From: Tubulanus polymorphus
Taxonomy: Eukaryota > Nemertea > Palaeonemertea > Tubulaniformes > Tubulanidae
NCBI RefSeq assembly: GCF_964204645.1
Contig: NC_134026.1
Coordinates: forward strand, 28,166,650 to 28,230,649
Length of the DNA stretch: 64,000 nucleotides
Direction of reading: 5' to 3'
A program made the position numbers and the translations under genes. Shown one piece after another: positions 52,411 to 61,885 of the stretch (positions within the stretch are counted from its first letter, which is position 1; the number at the start of each line of letters is the position of its first letter). The notes under the pieces were generated by a model. It was not told the origin of the DNA. It worked only from the letters and a program-made list of their open reading frames with translations, and made no database searches.

Positions 52411-52958
52411 AACCCACAGTTAGATCTGTAAAAACAGTTACGAGGCTTTAACTAAGCCTCATCATCAGAGAAACAAAAAAACACAATAATGTTCCAGTCT
52501 ACATTAAATTCTCAAACAAAATAGATATAATTCATCTGTTTGCATATTATGTTCATTTCTGAATATGTGGGTCAATTTCAGTAGTCCCTATGAACCCATA
52601 AAAGTAGTCACTCAAATTTGTCAATCTCTAATTGATATCGTTGAAGCAGTTGTTGTCGTTGCGCCAACTACTTCACTAAATTATGCCGAAGACCGTAAAT
52701 GAAGCTACTGTTGCGACAAGCATGAATAATACTTATGATGTCGTTTTAATGCATTGCGTGTTGTGGCCTATGAATGGAATAGTGTGATATCTGACGATGA
52801 TCGAGGGTGATGATAATTGCCAAGAGCTTCGTCGAAGTCTAAATGTTTTTTCGAATCTGTAAGCTAGGACGCTCTTCATTTTGGCTTCATATTTCAATAT
52901 ATGAATAGTAATGAAACAAAATGAATAGCAGAACAATCTAACACTTTTTATTCGCGAA

Positions 52959-53137
52959 ATGAAATATACTGTTGGCATTGTCGTTGTAGTTCGACAGAAC
53001 ACTGCCCTTAAGGATTTTCGCACAAACACTGACCAAAAAACTCTCATTACAAGAGACCTGTGATACCTGGTCCATCTAAACTACCTAATCGCCGAAGTAA
53101 TAGCCGCATAGCGCTCATAAATCCTAAACAACTGTGA
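52959..53137 (+). pseudogene. Degenerate copy of the small secreted peptide gene
   Basis: The 3' part (from about 53038) encodes HYKRPVIPGPSKLPNRRSNS and ends at TGA 53135. It is clearly homologous to the intact peptide gene at 56953-57144, and the similarity continues into the 3' flank (AATGACCTTC, GTCATTTTT). Upstream, this frame hits an in-frame TGA four codons before NSHY. A similar ATG-led start (MKYTVGIVVVV, 52959) lies in another frame, consistent with a one-base indel. It sits 0.8 kb after cupin copy 1, as the intact gene sits 0.5 kb after copy 2. A spliced functional form with an undetected upstream exon is the alternative. Confidence 0.55.
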
Positions 53138-53792
53138 CAAAATGACCTTCAGGTGGAGTTAAGATCATAGACAGTGCGCTTTCGTGTGAGCGGTCATTTT
53201 TTACCTACTTAAAGTTAATGAAGCATCTATATGCGTCGCATGGAAATACCATCAGTATGACTTAACAAATCCTTATGATAACAAATACAGTTGTGTTTAC
53301 GAAATAAAGAATAATACGACAATTGAATCGTTTTTTATCTTAAATTAGGGATTGACCTTGTTATTCATTTGATTGGTAGATTTTGTTTGTTTTTTATTCA
53401 GTGTCCCTGAGAAACCCCCCACACCTGCCGAGAGCGAAACAGAGGGTTTGATTTTGAAATCGGAAATCGAAGTACAGATATAGTTGTGCGATCGGTAGTA
53501 GAATTTACATAATTTTTGTTTAAATCGAAGCACATGATTGGAAATTTCGGTTCCGGTTCATTCAAACAATCTTCCAACTAGTCTGAACTGGCAAGCGACT
53601 GATTAGGGTTAATTTTCTTGGCTGCCAAACACGATACATCGGGATTGTGGAAATAACTATACTACGTACAAGGTTGAAGATAATTTTGTCCATTCTTATA
53701 TTTTTCTTGGTCGTTTTTTCAGTGTGATTAGTCCGAAATTTTATTGTAGTTTTTTCTCAGGTATATGTTCATGTAGAAGTCCTCTAAGTTGA

Positions 53793-54038
53793 ATGGCCCG
53801 AGTGTTAAATAGAAGAACTGGAAGCACATTTCGAATAGCAAATTATCCAGATGAGAGTGGTGGTCCTGGTAGCCGAAGTGAAGCCACGATACAAAACAAA
53901 CTCAATAATTTTATATTGGTTATTCTTGATACCGGTCAATGTGACCGATGTTGCATTTCCCTACGTGGAAATTCCAGACATACATGTGTCCTTTGCAGTA
54001 TTGTCATAATCCCTTCCTGCATCTATTTTAAATCATGA
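53793..54038 (+). CDS. Unrecognised 81-codon open frame between cupin copies
   Basis: Starts MARVLNRRTGSTFR and includes YPDESGGPGSRSE and a cysteine-bearing C-terminal part. It follows a pyrimidine-rich acceptor-like TTTTTTCTCAG ending at 53760. I do not recognise it, and no counterpart is visible upstream of copy 1. It could be a leader exon, a small gene or chance. The rest of 52411-54748, apart from the peptide relic, shows nothing I can support. Confidence 0.15.
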   Translation: MARVLNRRTGSTFRIANYPDESGGPGSRSEATIQNKLNNFILVILDTGQCDRCCISLRGNSRHTCVLCSIVIIPSCIYFKS

Positions 54039-54748
54039 AGCAATTATGATACCAATTAATTTTTATGCCGATTCTACTTTATAATAGCTACGATTTTAAT
54101 CATTATATAAATATATCACTACTGATTATCGATCATATGGCTTGTACTCTGTATATAAAGCTAAAAGGAAGAATCGATTAAGATACAAAAATAACTTCAG
54201 TATTTGTATTCCTTGATGTAGCAGTAATTGGAAATATCATTTATAAAAAATATATATTATCCGTTTCGAAACAAATCAATTCATAAAGTCATATGATGAC
54301 CAGAATTTAAAAGATGCTGATGATCACGTTCAAATTCCAGTGAAAATGTTCTTTCATAGTACGCGATTAGGCATATACCTAAAACTAGGTCGACAAGTAA
54401 GCTATAAAACTACCAACTTAGATATGATCAACATTAAGAACTTTTTAGCTGCTCATATCAACATCTTAGGCGAAACATTCAAATAGAAAAAAAAAACTTG
54501 TTTCTCACCGAGCAATAAGGTAGATAATATTTGAAGTATAACTGCCAGGTAGGTTTTCTACAACGATATTATGATATGATGTTAAAATTCGTTCTATTTC
54601 CCTCAACCATTTGATATCTATATAACGCATGTTGGTGCTTTTCTAATACAAAAAGATACGTATACTATAATCAGTGACAATTAACGGTGATAGAAGTAAT
54701 TTCCCAACTGCTAACGTTTCTTTTATATCTTCACTTTCAAGAATCAAG

Positions 54749-56421
54749 ATGTTCCTCACTCGTGCGATTAAGTTAAAAACGGATACGAACAACTCATCTC
54801 CGTTAGGTAAGTTTATTTTTCCAGATTTCAATTCTATAGGTGTTTTGTGCGTTTTGATTAAGAAAAAAAATGTATTTCGAATTTATGTATCGTTCAATTA
54901 GGACTGACACTTGCTTGGGAGAAGCCATTTCCAGTTATCGGCCAGGGAACTTTCATCTTTAACAAACAAACTGATTTACCATTTGTGATCTCTGTTGAAA
55001 ATACGTCTGGAAACGGAATTTCCCTCCGAATAGACAGCAACAACGAAGTGGCCTTTGTCAAGCATGCAAATGGATTGCACGAAGAACTTTCCAGGGTCCA
55101 GAAAAACGGATGTGGATTAGAAAACCGAAAAATAGCCTACTGGTACAGTTACGACCGTGACAACCTCGTATTAAAGTATGGAAAAGGCTACAGAATGGAA
55201 GAAACTACGATCATGACACACGACTTTCTGAAAGACGCGAAAACACCAGATGAAGAAAAACAAATAAGAAAAGAATTGTATCCATTCTTCAATGCCGAAG
55301 AGAAGAGATTCGTCAGGATCTATAAAAAACCTTTATTATCAGGTAAAGTGATAAATTCCGATCGATGATATGTAGTTAGTTTACAATAAGATTAAATCTT
55401 ATTCATTCATCAAACATTTAAATCAAAAAGAAAAGACGTTTCGGAGTGACGGAATTATGATTTAAATCCTTGATAAAATTTCAGTTCTAATCTATCGAAG
55501 TTGAATATAGCGAGTTTAAATATCGTAATCTATTCTCCAAATCTGAGTGTGGCGTTTACAGGTTATTGAGAAAACTCTACCGATTAGGAAAAATATGTAT
55601 GAATCATTGAGGATCTAAAATAATCTGATAGTGAATATTTTGCAGCGAGTGGTATACAGAAAACTGAGCCAACGGTCGAATTTGAAAAAAATCCATTTGT
55701 CTGTAACCTTTCGCCTCTAGTGCTCGACAGTTCAAAGGTGAATATGTTTCTGTTAGACGATGGAGACTACGTTTTCTCATCGAGTCTACCTGCGGCATGC
55801 CAGGAACTGTTTAATAATGTCTATGGTTGTGATCTTAATTATCCGGAAGAGGTCGAAAGTGTCCATCTGTCAGACGCAATACGGTACAGTATTGAAACTA
55901 AAGGGTGCATTCTCAACAACAGATTGAAAGAAAAGGCTGGGGAATTCGGTCCTAACAATAAAGAAACCTATCTGCGTGTAACCCTCGGACACAGTTTGGG
56001 TAGATCCCCCGGTATACCTTACGTCTTAGAAATTTGGCCATCCGGTCATTTTAGCCCGATCCATAACCATGGAAATGCGAACGCGGTTATCAAAGTATTG
56101 CACGGTTCAATACATATCAGTATTTACAACAAACAAACGACAGATCCGAATGAAAAACCGCTGAAAGAATTCGATGCGCATGTAGGAGATGTCACTTGGA
56201 TCAATCGTAACTGGTATCAAACACACAAACTTCACAACGTAACTGATGATTTCTGCGCTACGATTCAATGTTACAAATACGATTCTGGAGATACTACGTA
56301 TTGGCCGTATTTTGATTATGTCAGCGACAATAAAACCATTGAAGAGTTTCTGCCGAATTCAGATTTCAAATTCAGAGAAATGCGCAAAATTGTTCTCGAA
56401 GAATATGCTAAAAGAAAATAG
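54749..56421 (+). CDS. Cysteine-dioxygenase-like cupin protein, copy 2
   Basis: Three exons, 54749-54806, 54902-55342 and 55646-56421, all with phase-1 introns, encode 424 residues. It is the tandem paralogue of the gene at 50764: same unknown N-terminal domain and same cupin with PIHNHG, KLHNV, YLRVTLG and QCY. The iron-binding His, substrate Arg and Tyr are kept, and Ala replaces the crosslinking Cys. The N-terminus differs: MFLTRAIKLKTDTNNSSPLG comes from its own exon and replaces the MGSTFSKR start. It ends at KRK, where copy 1 runs 14 residues further; copy 1 has TTG in place of this TAG. The second intron is 303 bases against 86 in copy 1, and the two introns hardly align, while large parts of the exons are almost identical. 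The choice of the first exon is less certain than the other two. Confidence 0.8.
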
Positions 56422-56756
56422 ATGTACTCAAAACTCAGGGAACTTTCTATCTAGCATAAGAATAATAATCCATTCAGATAAGTTTTATTTCGTATAATCT
56501 GGAGCAATACATAATTACGGAGCAATTTTGAGTAGAACATATTAAATGCTCATTATGGGATCTAAAGATACATTTAAGATATTTCCCGGCTATTCTTACA
56601 TACAGATGTTATGAAATATTGGAAAAGCACACATTGTTCTAAAAGTTTTATCTGTAGATTCGTTTTATATCAATTTTTTAGAATCGTGACTAACAAGGAT
56701 GTTATATTATCATGTACAACGGTTATTCATTAATTTTTCAAAAACATACATATGAA

Positions 56757-56762
56757 AATAAA
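56757..56762 (+). terminator. Polyadenylation signal, cupin copy 2
   Basis: AATAAA 336 bases after the copy 2 stop codon. The acceptor-like TTTGTTTTTTTTCAG that follows (AG 56814-56815) may start the exon of the peptide gene. Confidence 0.5.
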
Positions 56763-56952
56763 CGCATCATGTTATGTGCGATAAGTTTTTAACGCATTGC
56801 TTTGTTTTTTTTCAGATAGTGAATTTTAATTCTATTTCGTCAGTTTTTATATGACCAGCAATATTAACGCTTTTCACGTATTTTATACTTTCTCCATTCA
56901 ATATAATGATACTGAAGAATAAAAGAACAGGACTTCCTAATTTGCATTGAAA

Positions 56953-57144
56953 ATGATAGTTTGTGTTTTTGTACTCGTGTTCGGTGGGATATTTTCCTTC
57001 TCGTTTACGAACATTGGTGATTGTTTTCCACGCAAGTTGATCAACAATTCTCATTACTGGAGACCTGTGATACCTGGTCCATCTAGACTCCCTAATCGTC
57101 TCAGTAATAGCCGCATGGCGTCCATAAATCCTGTGACGGAATGA
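56953..57144 (+). CDS. Small secreted peptide precursor (63 aa)
   Basis: An ATG-led frame of 63 residues starting MIVCVFVLVFGGIFSFS, a typical signal peptide with cleavage probably near residue 17-19. The mature part of about 45 residues has one Cys (GDCFPRK) and the segment RPVIPGPSRLPNR. That segment is conserved in the relic at 52959-53137, where basic pairs (KR and RR) flank PVIPGPSKLPN. Conservation of the frame in this region and of the 3' flank supports a real transcript. A possible exon start is at 56816, after a strong pyrimidine tract. It may be a hormone-like, defence or structural peptide; I recognise no family. It could instead be an alternative last exon of the cupin transcript. 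Confidence 0.5.
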   Translation: MIVCVFVLVFGGIFSFSFTNIGDCFPRKLINNSHYWRPVIPGPSRLPNRLSNSRMASINPVTE

Positions 57145-57701
57145 CCTTCGAATGGACAGTTTGCTTTTGTGTACACGTCATTTTTAATGCATCGTCTGTA
57201 ATTCCGCGGTCAGTACTAAACAAATTCTGATGATATTTAAGGTAAAATAGAAGAAATAGAATAAAGAAACAACAAATGAATAATTGATATGATAGACTTG
57301 ATAATCAACCAAAAAACCGACATATGTTTTGGAGAACTCCAATGGATCGCTGTGAATAGTACACCGAGCACGTATATCGATATAAAATCCAAATTTGTTC
57401 AAGTGCTTATTGGATGCTATCCGTAAAACTGGCCGGAGGAGATGGCAGCAAATGTAATTTTTCTCCTGAAAGAAATGATTCTGTGTATAAAAGATAAGTC
57501 TTTTGCCTTATGGTAATGTTACTTTTGGAAATTTATCCTGATATTTCTAGTCATGTGTGCATGACCATTTTTCTCCACGTCACGTTGTTAAATATATATG
57601 GGAATGTGGCATTGCCTGGTGTGAAGATTTTAAAATATTATCTGCTCACTTCTACGCCATCTATCGTATCAATTCAGATGAATTCTTATCGAAAATTTGC
57701 T
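57145..57701. other. Intergenic spacer between convergent genes
   Basis: Lies between the + strand peptide gene and the - strand KASH-like gene. Short open frames only; nothing else seen. Confidence 0.5.
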
Positions 57702-57707
57702 TTTATT
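57702..57707 (-). terminator. Polyadenylation signal of the KASH-like gene
   Basis: AATAAA on the minus strand, 26 bases past the stop codon, implying a very short 3' UTR. Other signals further away are possible. Confidence 0.4.
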
Positions 57708-57732
57708 TTGCTTTCTTTAACAATAATGACGT

Positions 57733-58869
57733 CTAAGTCGGAGGTCGTCCGAAATAAACGAGTTTAATATATGAACCTAATAGATCATTAAAGTGTACAT
57801 ATTCTGAAAGCGATTTTACATGAGTTTCAATATCTCTATGATGAATTATTATAATAATGATTATCATAATTAGTAAAATTGCGTAAACAATGAATAAACA
57901 TCCCCACACAGACACACATTTTCCCTGTATCACAACATAGTTTTGACTTATGTTTTCTTTTTCCTCTGTTATTTTACGTTCGTGACGATCTGAAGACTGT
58001 ATATTATTATCTTCCACGGCGCCTTCGTCACGTTTTTTATCAACCCGTCTGGAAAACGTGTCGTTAACTACATGTTTCACGGCTGTAATTGCTCTGTCTT
58101 TGAAATCGTTGAACGATCTTTTCGATACGAGAAAGAAGTCGTTGTCATCGCTGTTCCTAGAATACTCCGGTGTGGGAGGATCATTAGATGCCTTACTTTC
58201 GGGGAAATTTATTCCGTATGATTTATCTTCTGCTTCTGGCGCTGAAGCGACGCCCGAATCTTCGTTCAAAAGTGTCGAACTTAACTGAACATTATCCGAT
58301 ACGATGTCAGTCACTTTGAGGGGTTGCTCAAAATCTGCCTGCGAAATGGTGCGATCAAAATCGCACAGTTGTAGTTTTGAAAATGCCATTTTGCTCGTTG
58401 CGGTAAGCTCGGTGATAGAATTTGTCAACATTCGAAGATTGTTCATAATTTTGTCTATGTCTTGCCATATAACAGATTCAGTCCCTTGTGGGTAAGATTC
58501 GTGGTCAGTTGACATTGGTTTAAGACCAGCAGTTTGTTGTGCAGCCTCAACATTTTTGCTTAATGACGAAAACCCCGGGACCAAACTACTGATAAACCGA
58601 ATCATTTCAGTTTCGGTCGAACACTCGACTAATGCATCCGTCATGCTCTGAACTTTAGCGATGTCTTTGTGAATATTGCAGAGAATTATTGATACCTTCG
58701 CTTCGGGATATACTTTTTGTATTATATCCATTGTATGTTCCAATTTCCAGCATACCTTATTCAATTGCTCATGAATCCTAGCTTTCATCTGATTCATGTC
58801 GATATCATGACTAGGGGCAACATTTTCTACCTGGTCTGCTTTGGTAGATCTCTCGCCAGAAGAAGCCAT
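57733..58869 (-). CDS. Single-exon tail-anchored membrane protein, candidate KASH protein
   Basis: An uninterrupted 378-residue frame. Residues about 20-200 are largely helical and polar, with Leu/Ile/Met spacing compatible with a helical bundle; 200-315 are acidic, Ser/Asp-rich and probably disordered. One transmembrane helix (about 321-342, very Ile-rich) is followed by a 36-residue tail ending KLVYFGRPPT. KASH proteins have a C-terminal membrane helix, a luminal tail of about 30 residues and a final PPPX. These bind SUN proteins in the nuclear envelope and link it to the cytoskeleton. Here the end is RPPT, with Tyr and Gly just before it as in nesprins, so I infer a divergent KASH domain. 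No full spectrin repeat is recognisable. The ATG is the first in frame. It could instead be an ordinary tail-anchored ER protein. Confidence 0.8.
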   Translation of the reverse strand: MASSGERSTKADQVENVAPSHDIDMNQMKARIHEQLNKVCWKLEHTMDIIQKVYPEAKVSIILCNIHKDIAKVQSMTDALVECSTETEMIRFISSLVPGFSSLSKNVEAAQQTAGLKPMSTDHESYPQGTESVIWQDIDKIMNNLRMLTNSITELTATSKMAFSKLQLCDFDRTISQADFEQPLKVTDIVSDNVQLSSTLLNEDSGVASAPEAEDKSYGINFPESKASNDPPTPEYSRNSDDNDFFLVSKRSFNDFKDRAITAVKHVVNDTFSRRVDKKRDEGAVEDNNIQSSDRHERKITEEKENISQNYVVIQGKCVSVWGCLFIVYAILLIMIIIIIIIHHRDIETHVKSLSEYVHFNDLLGSYIKLVYFGRPPT

Positions 58870-59109
58870 TTTATTTCAGAATCCTCCGTTCTCGAAACAA
58901 ACCGTTGCTAACAATAACAACATTAACTGTTGTATTCCTATCATGGGATCAACTGAAAGGAGATCGTAGTTCCGCGGATTCAAAAACTTAGGTTGTGATT
59001 AGGTCCCAATGTCGGAGAAAAATTTCTACATTTACAATCATAGGATCATGAGAAATTCATCAAAATTTGTGAATGTTCATTTGCCCAGTTTCACAAAAAA
59101 GTTAAACTC

Positions 59110-59115
59110 TTTATT
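59110..59115 (-). terminator. Polyadenylation signal(s) of the CUB/FN2 gene
   Basis: AATAAA on the minus strand about 190 bases after the stop codon. Further AATAAA-like words lie between 59119 and 59136 and could also be used. Confidence 0.4.
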
Positions 59116-59300
59116 CGATTTTATTATTTCTTTATTAATTCAGCTTATCTTCAATCGATATGGAAGTGAATCGGTTCAGGTAAATTATTAGAGCGTATTC
59201 AAAAAATATATATGAGAAGATGCAATATGTATATATTGAAAAGGACTGGAATATTAAAAAGGAAAGAAAACTATACATGATTCGAAATATATATAGAATT

Positions 59301-61885
59301 TTAGGATTTCAAAACACTTTCGTGGCAGTAACCCCAATGTGGCACAGAATCGTAATTAGTAACTGTAGCGCACCAGGTCCTCTCGTCTGCTGAGGGTAAA
59401 CAATGACTATAACTCTTTCCTTCGAAAATGAAAGGGAATGCGCACGTGGCCCCCGGGTCGTTACCTCCAGTAACTTTCATATGACCTGTAAAATACATTA
59501 ATGACGTTGATTAGACGAACATGAAGTCAATATAATCTCTTGATCCGTTTTGATATACAAAAACTTCATTAAACTGACAAGCATTCAAAAAAGATTTTCT
59601 GATATCGTAATATTGTCCTTACCGCTGCAATATCCCCATTTATAATCTTCGTCAAAATTCGGCGTAACGGAACACCAAGGTCGTCTCGCCGCTTCAAATA
59701 TACAGCCATGCCTTAATTGTCCATTGTACACAAACGGTAAAACGCACGGAGCACCTTCTGAATTTCCATTCTCAGTTTTATTTCCTAGAATGATTTCCCT
59801 AAAATGTTAGGTTTAGAATACTTTTCGAAATGGAAGCGATAGATGAAGATATGAATGTATCGATTACCGAAGCGATAGCAGCCAATTGTTTTTAGATATA
59901 TTTCATGTTCGGGACATGTACATTCAAATGCAAGTTTGCTATCTGTTACTTTTATGACTTCACACCTTGCATGACCAGTGCAAGGGTTCGACGAGCACGG
60001 CCCAGAACCTAAAAGCAAAATCCAGACGGGCAAAGAAAGTAAAACCGAGTAAAAACGATAGATGCCGCTAGTGAGTTTGGGAGCAAACATTAGAAACTTA
60101 CAAACACTTTGTTATCAATCATTCTAATCATGATATCTATTTTGTATTACTTACGAATGCATTTGGGAGTGTGGCCGGACCATGTTCCGTTTGAGAAGCA
60201 AATCCGTGTTTTATATCCCTCTAGCTTGTAACCTCGTTCACATGAATAAATGACCGTACTGTTTATACGGACGCCTGAGTACCGTAGGTTACCGCGAGGA
60301 ATCTTAGTCAGTGCTGGACATTTCATTTCTTAAAAAATGTAATTGCTAGATTTCATCTTAATGGAAATATTTATCAATACTGATTCGTTTAACTGACATA
60401 GTCACCTTCGCATTGTGGTACATTTCCTTCCCAATGTGGTCCTTTTTCGATATTATACATACATACAGCAGTCGTTTCTTTGATATCATACGGGAATTGA
60501 TAGTTCTTTTCGCATCGGAAACGAGCTACGTAACCAAATTCATAGTAGGCCGATTTGTTCAGCAGGATTATTCTGCTTTTCAAGGGAATTTCTTCTTCTT
60601 TACATCCGAGAGCTGAAAGACGAATAAAATGGTCGACGCTTATCATAAACAAATAGATGAATAGTTGGGTAAAACAAATCAAAATCAGAGAAGTCTGCTG
60701 TACCTCGATATTCGATCCAGAATCCTCTTTGACTTGTAAAGAAATTGCGTTCTGATTGAAAGGTAATCGAAGCATGTTCGTTGATGCTCCTAAATGTCAC
60801 CCCTATTTTAGGAGTATCGCAAATCAACAACTCATTATTCGCTTTTCCTTGTATATTGGTAAATCTAGCGTAAGATTTCGAGCAAGCATCGAGAACAAAC
60901 TCCCGAATCCTAAACTCTATTATCTGTCCCTTCCCCAGAGTTATTTTCCAGTTGCAGTGTCTGTGGTTGGCGTAGTCTTTGTACGGGAAATTAGGATTTA
61001 TTATATTTCCTGTTGGTGAGGTATATTCTCCATTGCATCGTGGAAATCCTATGGTAAGAAATATGTAAGTATTTCAGTGTGAGAGTTGCGATGAATATGC
61101 CATAATGTAACAATTATTAATGAGAAAATTACCTTGATATTCTATACGCCAACCTAAACCTCCACCTTTCCTCCTCTCAAAACGAATAAATGCTTTGTTT
61201 CTAGCCATGAATAATACGAGAGGAACATCTTTCGCACTTCCTTCATAAACTTCGCGCAAAGAATCTTCGCGGAGGGCATCGCTCTTGGTTCCTTCATATA
61301 TAAAAACTTTGTCCTCTGGCGCCAGCTTCATTTTGGTTACGGTGAGTTGTAGCCGGTTTTCATCGCCATCTATCACTATTTCCCGTTCAATGATCGGACC
61401 CGCTGCATATGGCTCGGGAAAGTTAGGAGATGTAATCAAACCGCTTTCACCTTAGTGAAAATAATTATTTGCTTTTTAATCTAAGTACGAGTATGATATG
61501 GCTGGCAACAGGGGCAGTATCTGATAAGAATGTTTTACTAACTTGTTTTAAACGGTACTGATAGATGATTGAATTTAATCGTGGACAGACAAAAGACTAG
61601 ATTTAATAGTTTAGTTTATTTCCACAAGAAATTGTAACAAATTTTATATTTATAAAGGATGTTCCAATATCAGTAGTAGGTGCTCATTTAAAGCAAGGTT
61701 GCTTGTCGGGTATGAGACACATATCCCTCACACGCGGTCAAAACACATCATCAATCATGCACACATTCACACATTCAAATTTACAAAATTTAAATTGGTC
61801 AGAAAAACAAATTCGTTTATGTCATACCTTTGATCAAAACAACCGTTGCCCAAAAAGCCAGTAATAACCGCAGTATGTTCTCCAT
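59301..61885 (-). CDS. Secreted CUB-CUB-CCP-CCP-EGF-FN2-FN2 protein
   Basis: Eight minus-strand exons join in frame: 61885-61828, 61450-61133, 61048-60704, 60612-60406, 60328-60155, 60008-59868, 59784-59623, 59485-59301, giving 529 residues. Every intron is phase 1 and each exon after the first carries one domain. Residues 1-19 are a signal peptide (MENILRLLLAFWATVVLIK). CUB1 spans 20-125 (ITSPNFPEPY, no Cys) and CUB2 126-240 (four Cys). Sushi/CCP domains cover 241-309 and 310-367. An EGF-like domain spans 368-414 (six Cys). Fibronectin type II domains cover 415-468 (WCSV, KWGYC) and 469-529 (WCATV, HWGYC), the last ending at TAA. No transmembrane segment, protease or lectin domain is present, so it is probably an extracellular binding protein. 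FN2 modules bind collagen or choline lipids in other proteins; the ligand here is unknown. Confidence 0.88.
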
